64,000 nucleotides of DNA from Oculatella sp. LEGE 06141. GTDB lineage: Bacteria; Cyanobacteriota; Cyanobacteriia; Elainellales; Elainellaceae. The stretch covers positions 186,001-250,000 of the forward strand of contig NZ_JADEWO010000003.1 of the NCBI RefSeq assembly GCF_015207605.1, read 5' to 3'. Shown piece by piece: positions 56,132 through 64,000 of this stretch (positions are counted from its first letter, which is position 1; each line of letters starts with the position of its first letter). The translations under genes and the position numbers were made by a program. The notes below the pieces were generated by a model. The model searched no databases. It saw nothing but the letters and a program-made list of their open reading frames with translations, and had not been told where the DNA came from.

Positions 56132-56446
56132 CTAACTCCAGTCTTCGCGTTGCCGTCTGCCTCGGCCTTTGTAAACCTGAATGGTTTGGTGGATTTCCCG
56201 AGTTTTTGTGAACAGAGCGTCTTCTGTGAGCTGCCACTGGCTCAGGATCTTGTCCAGGTCGGTCTGAATATCCCTTGCCCCCGGAAAGCCACAGTACCGC
56301 ACCCGCAAACGTGCCAACTCGGCCAGGTTAAAGTCGGTTGGTTCGCTGTTCAGGAGGCTATTCAACGTTTGGCGATCGTCGCTCCACTGGGGATGATGTT
56401 GATCTTTAGAACTGGAGTTGATTGAACGGTTTGCAGAATCAGCCAT
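56132..56446 (-). CDS. DUF3288 family protein
   Basis: Small soluble cyanobacterial protein of 104 residues, function unknown. The family wording is clear: QHHPQWSDDRQTLNSLL, EPTDFNLAELARLRVRY, CGFPGARDIQTDLDKIL and LFTKTREIHQTIQVYKGRG. The start at MADSANRSIN removes a 12-residue upstream extension lacking similarity. It is convergent with the carboxypeptidase gene. Confidence 0.87.
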   Translation of the reverse strand: MADSANRSINSSSKDQHHPQWSDDRQTLNSLLNSEPTDFNLAELARLRVRYCGFPGARDIQTDLDKILSQWQLTEDALFTKTREIHQTIQVYKGRGRRQREDWS

Positions 56447-56828
56447 AACGCCATTTGAAGGTTGACCGTTGTACGTAACCACCGCTATTAGTAGCGTACC
56501 TGATAGTGGTGACTTTACTATCTGCTTTCCCTAAAATTTAGCTGGAACTTGGCTGAGATGGCGATCGCTAGCAAGAACCAACGGCTGTTGTGAATGGGGT
56601 AGATGCTTCCAGATATAGCGTTGTCGTTCTATCGGCTTTTGCAGAATGGATAGACGTTCTAAGTAGTTTGTCCAACTATTAAGAATACTAAAATCCAGAC
56701 ACAGTTCGCCTATAGCCCAAGTCCGGTTTGTTATATTACAGCACACAAGTGCCTGAAACTCAGACGGGAAGCGCTTCGCAATCGGCTGGTATGCCAATCT
56801 TTCACCTAAGCATAGGACATTCGGAACC
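56447..56828. other. Intergenic region before the zinc-ribbon gene
   Basis: About 0.38 kb. An 88-codon minus-strand frame (56531-56797) lacks a ribosome binding site and any recognisable pattern and is not called as a gene. No hairpin of note. Confidence 0.45.
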
Positions 56829-57686
56829 GTGGTAGATCACCTTGAACCCTATCGGCGGATGGCTCGCTCCATTCGCTTTGTGCCTCCTATTTGGGATGCA
56901 CGTCGATATCAACATCTGACCGAGCCAACCCCGGTCAGGTCTATACCGTGGGTGCCCATTGCTCAGGAGAACACGTCTCAGCCGCTGGCCGATCCGGAGC
57001 CATCGGTTGACCCATCGGCTCATGCGGAAGCTTTGATTCGTGCGGCTGTGTCCCAGCCGACTACGCTACCCATCATTTATGTCCTTCCAGAAAGCATTGG
57101 CGATCGCATCAGCAAATTAACCGATCAGGCTGAACAGGCAACCTATCCTGCACCGCAGCCGCTGGTGATGCCGCCGCCCAAGATTCCCCAACCCGACCCT
57201 AACTGGGTCGTTCCCAGTGTGGACGTACTGGTTAACGATCTGCACGAACCGCTGGAGCATAGGAGCGCAGGCGATCGCGAAGAGACAGGGGCAGAGTCCG
57301 AGAACACCGCTCCTGAACCAGAGTTGCTATCACCAACGGCTATAGATTCAGCAGATTCAGCCGCAACAAATGAGCCGCTAAGCGATCCCGTTGCCCACTG
57401 GTTTGGCTCGGTGGGTCACTACCTGGAATCGGTAGCGCACACGCTTGAATCTGGGTTGCATGGGCAGACAGAACCCGCTGCGCCCCCACCCAACCCGGCA
57501 CCGTTAGAAACAGACGTTTGCCCGAAGTGTACGTCTGCTAAGGTACGCAAAAACGGGCGGCGTAGCGGCAAGCCAAAATATCGCTGCCAAAGTTGCGGGC
57601 ATCAGTTTGCGAAAAACGAACCGGAACCCATACCCGTCAAGCCTGCTGGCAGACGCAGCGCTAAAGGGTTTGGAACGAAACGGTAA
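56829..57686 (+). CDS. Disordered protein with C-terminal transposase-type zinc ribbon
   Basis: 285 residues; not assigned to a named family. Most of the chain is Pro-, Glu- and Ala-rich and likely disordered, with one amphipathic segment (HWFGSVGHYLESVAHTLES) near residue 200. Residues ~233-266 form a four-Cys zinc ribbon, CPKCTSAKVRKNGRRSGKPK and YRCQSCGHQF, of the type found at the N terminus of InsA/IS1-like transposases; it is followed by a basic tail. The start is GTG; an ATG ten codons later is possible. No transposase catalytic residues are present, so it is not a mobile element, but a nucleic-acid-binding role is plausible. Confidence 0.72.
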   Translation: MVDHLEPYRRMARSIRFVPPIWDARRYQHLTEPTPVRSIPWVPIAQENTSQPLADPEPSVDPSAHAEALIRAAVSQPTTLPIIYVLPESIGDRISKLTDQAEQATYPAPQPLVMPPPKIPQPDPNWVVPSVDVLVNDLHEPLEHRSAGDREETGAESENTAPEPELLSPTAIDSADSAATNEPLSDPVAHWFGSVGHYLESVAHTLESGLHGQTEPAAPPPNPAPLETDVCPKCTSAKVRKNGRRSGKPKYRCQSCGHQFAKNEPEPIPVKPAGRRSAKGFGTKR

Positions 57687-57708
57687 CGCGATCGCCCCAG
57701 TCAAGAGC

Positions 57709-58200
57709 TTAAATCAGCGGTTTGGTCATCCATAGCGACTGCGGTTGGTATCCCAGTTTGGTGTATAGCTTCAAAGCGGGTCGATTTGAACAAAATACCT
57801 GTAGTCCCAGTTGGCGATCGCCTCGCTGCTTTGCCCAGGTTTCGGCACAGTGCATGAGCGCCGCCCCCACTCCTTGCCGCCGATGTGCTGGATTGACATA
57901 TAGCAAAAAGATATGGGCATGGCGATCGCCCTCAACTTGATCAATCGCTGTACCGATCCACAAACAGCCAATCGGTGACCGCCGCTGAAGGCGATCGCCG
58001 CTGTTTTGGTCTGGCTCTACCCACCACAATGGGGTTTCGGCGGATAGGTACTGGTCAACCGTTTGCGCCAGATGGGCTAAGGCACGATCGCCATATAGCT
58101 CTTGATAGGTGCGCTGCATAAACTGAACCAGCAGCGCCCGGTCTAACCCTGATCCGCCGCGCAGTCGATATCCCGGAATCAATAACTCTGGTGCTCCCAC
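57709..58200 (-). CDS. GNAT family N-acetyltransferase
   Basis: Acetyl-CoA-dependent acetyltransferase of 163 residues, substrate unknown. The acetyl-CoA-binding motif A is visible in VNPAHRRQGVGAALMHCAETWAKQRG, and the following strand and helix (LGLQVFCSNRPALKLYTKLGYQP) are the standard GNAT end, as in RimI-like enzymes. The start codon is GTG. It is convergent with the zinc-ribbon gene and close to the small membrane protein gene upstream on the same strand (21 bases). Confidence 0.88.
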   Translation of the reverse strand: MGAPELLIPGYRLRGGSGLDRALLVQFMQRTYQELYGDRALAHLAQTVDQYLSAETPLWWVEPDQNSGDRLQRRSPIGCLWIGTAIDQVEGDRHAHIFLLYVNPAHRRQGVGAALMHCAETWAKQRGDRQLGLQVFCSNRPALKLYTKLGYQPQSLWMTKPLI

Positions 58201-58221
58201 TTCTGGATCGGCTGCGTCTGG

Positions 58222-58452
58222 TTAAGCGGTTACAACCGTGTCGGGTACTCCAACTGAACCATCAACCGGGGCAGAGGGTTGGGTGGCGATCGCGGAGCCA
58301 TCGGGGTAATTAGCTTTCGGTTCCAGCTCCTCAATTGGGGCAGGTGCCACCATATCAGAGGGCAGAAAAATGCGTGCGCTCACTGCGACCAGCGCCACCA
58401 GAAACACCAGCACAATCAAGAACGGGGCAATGTATTGGCGAAAAATTGACAT
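58222..58452 (-). CDS. Small single-pass membrane protein
   Basis: 76 residues, no named family. Residues ~6-29 (QYIAPFLIVLVFLVALVAVSARIF) form one membrane helix, and the rest is an acidic, Pro-rich periplasmic or cytoplasmic tail. Same strand and just upstream of the GNAT gene, so probably co-transcribed with it. Composition and ATG start support a real gene, function unknown. Confidence 0.6.
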   Translation of the reverse strand: MSIFRQYIAPFLIVLVFLVALVAVSARIFLPSDMVAPAPIEELEPKANYPDGSAIATQPSAPVDGSVGVPDTVVTA

Positions 58453-58558
58453 AAATGCAAGAAAAAGGAATTAATCTCTGGCTCTTTTCTATCCTAAGCG
58501 GTTTGGATTGCATCGTTGGTTGTTGCCGCTTGATCCACCTGCACGATTGCGTTCGTTA

Positions 58559-60364
58559 CTAGGATGGGTCATCCTCTATGTCCAGTCCTGGCCGTAGCAT
58601 GGTCAGGGTTTGCGATCGCCCCAATTGTCGTAACCACATCCACCCCACTACAGCCGTGATGAGGGCAACCCAGCCAGTCGTGGGTTGCAATAACAGGAAG
58701 CCACCAATGGCAAACATGGCACCAAACAGCAGCAATATTGCTGCCAGGACGCGCAACAAATCGGTTTTTAAGTCCTGTGCAGGTGCCAGGCCAGTACGTG
58801 CCCGCTGCTTTGCCCAGCCGAGTCCTCCCGGTCGGACTTTAGTATAAAATGCGTCCAGTGTTTCGTCTGTTTCAGGTGGTGTGAGAAACATCACGGTAAG
58901 CCACACAGCGGCGGTAATGGCAGAGGTGACTGTGAGGCGCAGGCCAAAATCGTCAATGCGTAGGGCTGGAGCGATACTGGTGCTGAGGCCAATGATAAAA
59001 CCACTGAGCATTGCAGCCATTTCAGCCGCCGCATTGATTCGCCACCAAAACCAGCGCAAAATTAGGACCAACCCTGGGCCAGTGCCAATGGCAATCACTA
59101 ACTGAAACACTGTTGTGACATCTTCGGCAAAAAACGCGGCGATCGCCCCCAGTGCGGTTACAAGAACAGAGGCTCCCCGACCCGCCGATACTAACTCTGC
59201 TTGTGTGGCATTAGGTCTGAAGAAGCGGTTGTAGAGATCAAGGGTCAGGTAAGACGCTCCCCAATTGATCAAGGTTGAGACCGTACTCATAAAGGCGGCT
59301 AACAGCGATGCCACCACTAGACCCAATGCGGCAGGCGGCAGAAAATCGAGCATTAGCCTGGGATAACCTAGCTCTCGATCGTCTAGGTCGGGATAGAGGG
59401 CGATCGCCGCCAGGGCAACCACAATCCAGGGCCAGGTACGAATTACGTAATTGAGGATGTTGAAGCACCAGGCTGCCTTCTCCGCTTCCGCTTCACTTTT
59501 GGTTGCGGCTAAGCGTTGAATAAATTCGCCGCCCCCATCGCTCCGCCGAAACGACCACCATTGCACCATTGCGTAGGCGGCAAAAGTGGTGGCTGTAATG
59601 CCAGCCGTATCGCTCCAGCGCAGCCAAGCCCCGTCTACGCCGATCGTAAACGGGATGAACGACAGCACATCAATTTCGGTGGACTGCTGCGCCTGTTGCA
59701 GCAATGTACCCATGCCGCCCATGTGACCCACAGCAACAAAAGCCACCAGGAACGCCCCCACCAGCGCCAGCACAAACTGAAAGAAATCGGTTGCAACCAC
59801 GCCCCACAGCCCCGAAACGCCAGCATAGCCGAGGACAAGAACGCTCACGCCAATCACGCTCCAGATCTTGAGGTTGTCGCCCGGTGTCATTCCCAGGCTT
59901 TGCCAAATTTCGAGAGCGTCGATCGCTTTTGTCATGGCCAGCATGGCATAACCGATGCCGATGCAGTTGATGGGTACGGCAAACAGAAACGCTTTTGTAC
60001 CACGCAGCACCGCTGCCATCCGTCCGCCGTATCGCATTTCGGTTAGCTCGGCATCGGTCACAATTTCTGAGCGTCGCCACATTTTGGCGAAGATATAAAT
60101 CATGATCAAGTGGGTGATGCCAAAACTCCACCACTCCCAGTTGCCAGCAATGCCGCGACTACCGACCACGCCAGCAATGTAGAGAGGCGTATCGATGGAG
60201 AAGGTGGTTGCGGCCATGCTGGTTCCTGCGAGCCACCAGGGAAGCGATCGCCCAGACACAAAAAAGTCCACCAGGCTGTTTGAGCCTTTGCGAGACAGGT
60301 ATAGCCCTACCGCCATTGAAAACACCAGGTACAGCAGGACAATCAGCCAATCCACCAGTTGCAT
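58559..60364 (-). CDS. Sodium:solute symporter family protein
   Basis: SSS-family secondary transporter of 601 residues with about 13-14 hydrophobic segments. Family features: an N-terminal MQLVDWLIVLLYLVFSMAVG, FFVSGRSLPWWLAGTSMAATTFS with the conserved Ser/Thr of the sodium site, YGGRMAAVLRG, and LVASLLAAFMSTVSTLINWGASYLTLDLYNRF with the SSS signature. Substrate cannot be told from sequence; sugars, amino acids and carboxylates all occur in this family. No neighbouring catabolic gene gives a hint. Downstream is a small membrane protein gene on the same strand. Confidence 0.9.
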   Translation of the reverse strand: MQLVDWLIVLLYLVFSMAVGLYLSRKGSNSLVDFFVSGRSLPWWLAGTSMAATTFSIDTPLYIAGVVGSRGIAGNWEWWSFGITHLIMIYIFAKMWRRSEIVTDAELTEMRYGGRMAAVLRGTKAFLFAVPINCIGIGYAMLAMTKAIDALEIWQSLGMTPGDNLKIWSVIGVSVLVLGYAGVSGLWGVVATDFFQFVLALVGAFLVAFVAVGHMGGMGTLLQQAQQSTEIDVLSFIPFTIGVDGAWLRWSDTAGITATTFAAYAMVQWWSFRRSDGGGEFIQRLAATKSEAEAEKAAWCFNILNYVIRTWPWIVVALAAIALYPDLDDRELGYPRLMLDFLPPAALGLVVASLLAAFMSTVSTLINWGASYLTLDLYNRFFRPNATQAELVSAGRGASVLVTALGAIAAFFAEDVTTVFQLVIAIGTGPGLVLILRWFWWRINAAAEMAAMLSGFIIGLSTSIAPALRIDDFGLRLTVTSAITAAVWLTVMFLTPPETDETLDAFYTKVRPGGLGWAKQRARTGLAPAQDLKTDLLRVLAAILLLFGAMFAIGGFLLLQPTTGWVALITAVVGWMWLRQLGRSQTLTMLRPGLDIEDDPS

Positions 60365-60504
60365 AGCGCCTCACGCATGATTGCATTCAGTCATCTTGCC
60401 ATAGTGCTGTCACATTTCTGACCCATCCCCATCCGAGCGGACTGCATCGAGCGGGTGAGATCGTCACAGAACGGTGGTTGCAGATAGTTGAACGTTCAAG
60501 CACT

Positions 60505-60540
60505 GAAAAACCAGACTCAAATTAATGATTGAGCCTGGTT
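60505..60540 (-). terminator. Terminator after lexA
   Basis: Stem AACCAG-x-CTCAA / TTGAG-x-CTGGTT, with a G-U pair on the minus-strand transcript, loop of about eight bases, followed on the minus strand by TTTTTC. About 70 bases past the lexA stop. Confidence 0.65.
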
Positions 60541-60608
60541 CCTGGAGCAATTAATTTATGGATGGGTTCGTCTAACTGATGGCCGAACGGTTGGGTTGTG
60601 CGGACGGG

Positions 60609-61220
60609 CTATCGACCAGCGTAGTCTCGCCATACGCCCACTAGAATTCCTTGAATAAGGACATCCTCTGCTTTCACCTCAATGGGTTTGTAATTAGAGT
60701 TGGCTGGTTTCAGGGTAACTTGATCCTGTTCACGGTAGAAATACTTCAGGGTGTTGCCGTAGCCATCCACCCTGGCCGCTACTATCAAGCCATTCTTGAG
60801 GCGATCGGGTTCTTGTACGGGTCGCATAATCGCGTAGTCGCCATCGGCGATCATCGCATCGATCATGCTATCTCCATTCACCCGTAGCGCATAGTCTTGA
60901 ACCTGAAGCGGTAAACCAGAGATGCTGAGATATTCGGTGTCTGTGGTTGCAGGTTCATGCACTTCACCCGCAAATACCTCACCCTTGATGGGCACACCCT
61001 GCACCAGTGCTTTCAGAAGCCGAATGGTGCGGGCTTTTCCCTCGGTCCAATCGATGTATCCCTTTGCGCGTAAATGCTCCAATCGACTTTGGATTGGGGC
61101 GGGGGACTTCAAGCCCATCGCTTTCATCATTTGCCGAATGGATGGAGAATGCTGGTTTTGCCGGATGTAATCAACCAGCCAGTCGTAAAGTTGCTGCTGG
61201 ACTTCAGTTAGGCGTTCCAT
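60609..61220 (-). CDS. lexA: LexA repressor (S24 self-cleaving regulator)
   Basis: 203 residues, near E. coli LexA length. The winged helix is at ~1-70 (LTEVQQQLYDWLVDYI, SPSIRQMMKAMGLKS). The cleavage bond Ala84-Gly85 is present in GEVFAGEVHEP, the catalytic Ser118 in NGDSMIDAMI and the Lys159 in TLKYFYRE, so self-cleavage looks possible. In some cyanobacteria LexA has lost these residues and controls carbon or redox genes instead; the intact set here is compatible with a canonical SOS role, though target genes cannot be inferred from one locus. It is followed by a terminator and preceded by hppD on the same strand. Confidence 0.93.
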   Translation of the reverse strand: MERLTEVQQQLYDWLVDYIRQNQHSPSIRQMMKAMGLKSPAPIQSRLEHLRAKGYIDWTEGKARTIRLLKALVQGVPIKGEVFAGEVHEPATTDTEYLSISGLPLQVQDYALRVNGDSMIDAMIADGDYAIMRPVQEPDRLKNGLIVAARVDGYGNTLKYFYREQDQVTLKPANSNYKPIEVKAEDVLIQGILVGVWRDYAGR

Positions 61221-61308
61221 AAAAATATACGATTAAATACATAGGGTGTGCCCTAGAACACTTGTACCATCATATTGGCTCTACTGTCTAGCCCTTGCAT
61301 CAAAAAAC

Positions 61309-62451
61309 TTAATTCAAGCTGCCGCGTTTCATCTGCTCTCGTTCCATTGCTTCAAACAATGCCCGAAAGTTTCCTTCTCCAAATCCCTGGGCTTGACCGC
61401 AGCGATCGTTGATTTGGTAAGTCTGCCGTTCAATGAATTCAAAGAAAAACGTTGGTTGATCAAAAATAGGCTGGGTAAACGTTTGCAGTAGGGTTGCCTG
61501 CGGTAGTTCGGGTTGCCAATCCACCAGGATTTGCTGTGCTGCGATCGCTTCCCACGCCTGCACCGAGAGCGGAAACCCAGGACGCTGTTTGAGCTGTTCG
61601 TAGTACGTCACCGGAACATGGAGAAACGCCATACCCATCTGTCGTAGCTGGGCGATCGCCTGCACAATATCCACCGTTTGCAGCGCGATGTGTTGAATCC
61701 CTGCACCTCGGTTCAGATCCAAAAACTCTTGAATTTGAGAACCGGTAGAGGCGGGTTCGTTGATCGGCAGTTGGGCATTGCCGTCTGGATGAACCAACAC
61801 CTGGCTATGCAGTCCTGAACGGCCAGTATGAATTGAAAAAGCTTGCTGCCGCTGAAAGCCAAATGCCGTCTCGTACCAGGCGATTGCCCGTCCCAACTCT
61901 CCAACCGGAACATTCAAGACCAGATGATCGATCCCCGTCCACGAAGCGACTGGGTGCGAATCAGCGGCAGGCAACAGCCCATCCCAGTTCAGCGTGCTGA
62001 GCGGGTGCCGATCTCGGTTCTCACGGTCGTTTTCAATGGCTAAGGGGATTGGAGCGATCGATCGCCGCCTTTCTACCAGCGTATGGCTCAGATCGCCCCA
62101 GCCAGATACCTGTGCCCAGCGGTTCCACCCCTGGGAATGGATTTGATATTGGATGGGGCAACGAACTGTCGCACCTGCTGCTGCCGCCTGCGCCACCATC
62201 GCCTCCAGGTTCAACACCTGAAACGCAATGTCTGCGATGCCCGGAGGATGCAACGCTAAATAGTGGGCAATGGGACTTGCCTGGTTTAAGGGTGAAGAGA
62301 GCAGGAAGCGAATTTCTCCCACTCCAATGGCTTCTGTCTGCGTATGGCTATTCGTGCTGCTGGCAAGGTGCCGAAACCCAAGCGTGTGAATAAACCAATG
62401 TCGCCACAATGGTGCATCTTCTACATAGAAGTGAACGTAGTCAATGTTCAT
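61309..62451 (-). CDS. hppD: 4-hydroxyphenylpyruvate dioxygenase
   Basis: Non-haem iron enzyme making homogentisate from 4-hydroxyphenylpyruvate, the route to tocopherol in cyanobacteria. 380 residues in two vicinal-oxygen-chelate domains: ~1-160 (MNIDYVHFYVEDAPLW) and ~170-380. The iron ligands are visible: His in TGIDHLVLNV, His in AGIQHIALQT and Glu in FFFEFIERQ. The ATG at 62451 is preferred over the TTG three codons before. GGAAGC lies upstream. It precedes lexA by 88 bases on the same strand. Confidence 0.93.
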   Translation of the reverse strand: MNIDYVHFYVEDAPLWRHWFIHTLGFRHLASSTNSHTQTEAIGVGEIRFLLSSPLNQASPIAHYLALHPPGIADIAFQVLNLEAMVAQAAAAGATVRCPIQYQIHSQGWNRWAQVSGWGDLSHTLVERRRSIAPIPLAIENDRENRDRHPLSTLNWDGLLPAADSHPVASWTGIDHLVLNVPVGELGRAIAWYETAFGFQRQQAFSIHTGRSGLHSQVLVHPDGNAQLPINEPASTGSQIQEFLDLNRGAGIQHIALQTVDIVQAIAQLRQMGMAFLHVPVTYYEQLKQRPGFPLSVQAWEAIAAQQILVDWQPELPQATLLQTFTQPIFDQPTFFFEFIERQTYQINDRCGQAQGFGEGNFRALFEAMEREQMKRGSLN

Positions 62452-62764
62452 TGCTTCCAATCTTTAGCCATCAGCTTGCGAAACAATTTTGCCTTGTTCA
62501 TCCGTGTTCGGGGTCATTCTTCCGGCAGAATATTAGTTTTCTCAAAGAATAAGTGACGATTGGGTTACACCACTGGGGCTGCACGGCCATTGTCAGCAGA
62601 AGCCTCTGTGGTTCTGTCGAGAGGGGCAACAGAACGGCATCTACTGCTGGCTTGGGTCGCAGCATTTTGCTGCGATCGACCTTCAAACTACCATCATCTG
62701 GTGTCGAATGACGCAACGAAGCGGGTTGCTTCTTCCGCCATCCTGCTGAATATTACTGCAACCC
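62452..62764. other. Intergenic region between hppD and the conserved hypothetical gene
   Basis: About 0.31 kb. Short frames on both strands (62498-62716 minus, 62560-62865 plus) have no ribosome binding site or recognisable pattern. Likely hppD promoter. Confidence 0.45.
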
Positions 62765-63556
62765 TCAGGGCTTCGCTACAGCGATGCTTTTATCGATGCT
62801 GTTGGGCTGATAGTGGGCTGCTGAGTATTGATCCACATGGCGAAATAGCGTCAGGGGAGGAGTAGAGCGGCAGGTGAAGAATTCAACGATCGCCAGACTC
62901 TCGGATACTTTAACCTTGGGAGACAGATCTTTAGGCGGGTCGGCTCGCCACTGCCACTGAAGTTGGGCAGGAACCGTATCAATAAGATGGTGGTGGCTCC
63001 AGGTGCGGCGTTGACCCAGGGCACCAAATTCTTGCAGTTCTCGCCGCAAAACAGACGCAATGACAAAGGAAGCCGGAGAGCGATCGCCCTCAATGGCCTC
63101 CATAAAGTACTTGAGTGCCCCGGCGGGTTGAGGTGGCTTTGACAAACTGCCGCTAGTTTCCAATGCTTTTTCGAGATGAGCCATAACGCCAAAGGCTTCA
63201 GGCACTGCCCAAACCAGGCCAATTCCGTCCTGCTGGGTACGATACAGGTAGCTAACCAGGCGATAGTGTGGCTTGAGCGTTAACCCAGGCAGTTTAAGTA
63301 GCGCTGCTCCGGGGTTAACGGTGCTAACAAACCATTCGCTTGCCTGACGGGTTGCGGGCACAACCTCCGCTTGTGGGACACTCCCGTGGGCAAAAATTCC
63401 GCTTAAGTCATCCAGCGATTCTGGTTCCGGAGGCTCCTCTGCTGCTGTTCCCTCCTGAGCTTGAACCGATGGCTCGGTGCTAGGCAGAGTCAGCATCATC
63501 TGGATGTATTGCCTGACCTTTTTGATTTTTTCCAGCGGAAATTTTTGAATTGACAT
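62765..63556 (-). CDS. Conserved hypothetical protein
   Basis: 263 residues from the ATG at 63556; a frame open to 63670 adds 38 residues of low-complexity leader. It begins MSIQKFPLEKIKKVRQYIQMM, has an acidic Pro/Glu-rich segment (~25-55), and a folded part with STVNPGAALLKLPGLTLKPHYRLVSYLY, GIGLVWAVPEAFGVMAHLEKAL and SVLRRELQEFGALGQRR. It is probably soluble and cyanobacteria-specific; no domain recognised and no function proposed. It lies on the minus strand downstream of a truncated coiled-coil gene. Confidence 0.7.
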   Translation of the reverse strand: MSIQKFPLEKIKKVRQYIQMMLTLPSTEPSVQAQEGTAAEEPPEPESLDDLSGIFAHGSVPQAEVVPATRQASEWFVSTVNPGAALLKLPGLTLKPHYRLVSYLYRTQQDGIGLVWAVPEAFGVMAHLEKALETSGSLSKPPQPAGALKYFMEAIEGDRSPASFVIASVLRRELQEFGALGQRRTWSHHHLIDTVPAQLQWQWRADPPKDLSPKVKVSESLAIVEFFTCRSTPPLTLFRHVDQYSAAHYQPNSIDKSIAVAKP

Positions 63557-63776
63557 GACCAGAGGGAACCCACGCAAGTGGACAACGTAAAATCCAATGG
63601 TGCAATGCAACAAGCTTTGGAACTGCCCTATGGCAGCACTGGGGGGCAAAGCGGTGCGCTCTGGAAGCAACGAGAGCTAACGAGCGTGATGCGACGCACC
63701 AAGGTGATTAAGATACTAACTAGTTTTCCCTGACTGGTCTGAGAAGTGTACTTCAGACGGTGGATGGATAATAAAA

Positions 63777-64000
63777 CTAAGGATGGGTGGAGGTTGACGG
63801 CACACCAGAATCGAGTGTGGGTGCCGTTGGCCGCAGCCACATAACGCGACGCTGTTGGGGATCAACACGGGCGCTTTGTTCTTGCATCACGCTTTTTGCC
63901 TGTTGGGGATCAAACTGGCGGTTGAAGTCTGCCTGGAGAAGCTTGACCCGCGAGTCTAAAGTGGCTACTTCACCTTCCAGTTCTTGCAGTTTGTCGTGTT
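63777..64000 (-). CDS. 3' end of a coiled-coil gene running off the window (partial)
   Basis: The minus-strand frame is open from the right edge to a TAG at 63777-63779; 73 residues are visible. The sequence begins HDKLQELEGEVATLDSRVKL, a heptad pattern typical of a coiled coil, then two similar short units, FDPQQAKSVMQEQSARVDPQ, and ends MWLRPTAPTLDSGVPSTSTHP. The start lies beyond the window. Family not recognised; it is likely a cyanobacterial hypothetical gene on the same strand as its downstream neighbour. Confidence 0.65.
   Translation of the reverse strand, partial: HDKLQELEGEVATLDSRVKLLQADFNRQFDPQQAKSVMQEQSARVDPQQRRVMWLRPTAPTLDSGVPSTSTHP

Noticed and set aside
56531-56797. 88-codon minus-strand open frame
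   Set aside because: No ribosome binding site or family pattern; it could be real but the sequence gives no support.
62498-62865. Short overlapping frames on both strands before the hypothetical gene at 62.8 kb
   Set aside because: They overlap each other, lack ribosome binding sites and resemble no protein.

Overview
The window reads as chromosomal DNA of a filamentous cyanobacterium, roughly 50% G+C. Evidence: a beta-carboxysome operon (ccmK2-ccmK1-ccmL-ccmM-ccmN-ccmO), a divergent CO2-uptake NDH-1 operon (ndhF4-ndhD4-cupB), an RpaA-type response regulator, cyanobacteria-restricted small families (DUF3110, DUF3288, Mo-nitro_C), scattered HIP1 octamers (GCGATCGC), and a hormogonium polysaccharide locus (hpsA-hpsB-hpsC plus a third pseudopilin) that points to a motile filamentous strain. 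No transposase, prophage, CRISPR array or rRNA was seen.

Layout. 0-1.2 kb: 3' part of rpaA facing a Mo-nitro_C gene. 1.6-5.6 kb (minus): rnj, dapA, asd. 6.2-10 kb (plus): tig, clpP, clpX, divergent from asd. 10.1-16.1 kb: alpha/beta hydrolase, GntR regulator, dienelactone hydrolase, short S1-domain protein (TTG start), murQ, DUF3110. 16.4-23.4 kb: a 1600-residue TamB-like protein, tRNA-Val(GAC), a TPR-CPBP membrane protease candidate, rpiA. 23.6-30.7 kb (minus): the hps locus. 31.6-36.9 kb (minus): rpmB, htpG, clpB. 37.5-47.9 kb: the CO2-concentrating region, with ccm genes on minus and ndhF4-ndhD4-cupB on plus, separated by 0.84 kb of gene-free DNA that carries two candidate operator palindromes. 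47.9-50.5 kb: TspO-like membrane protein and GH57 branching enzyme. 50.6-54.1 kb: two adjacent genes sharing a homologous ~95-residue N-terminal domain, one ending in a single-pass membrane protein and the other in a PrsW-like intramembrane protease. 54.3-64 kb: a D,D-carboxypeptidase, small conserved proteins, a zinc-ribbon protein, GNAT, a sodium:solute symporter, lexA, hppD, a conserved hypothetical gene, and the 3' end of a coiled-coil gene running off the right edge.

How the genes work together. The ccm and ndhF4 operons make one inorganic-carbon module: NDH-1 with CupB converts CO2 to bicarbonate, and the carboxysome shell (CcmK, CcmL, CcmO) and core (CcmM, CcmN) concentrate CO2 around Rubisco. 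CcmM keeps the three zinc histidines but has Ser and Arg at positions 194 and 200, where characterised active CcmM enzymes have a cysteine pair, so a separate carbonic anhydrase elsewhere in the genome is predicted. Tig-ClpXP, HtpG and ClpB are proteostasis genes. asd and dapA feed lysine and diaminopimelate synthesis, while murQ and the PBP4-like enzyme act on cell wall. The least-described element is the shared-domain/PrsW pair at 50.6-54.1 kb.
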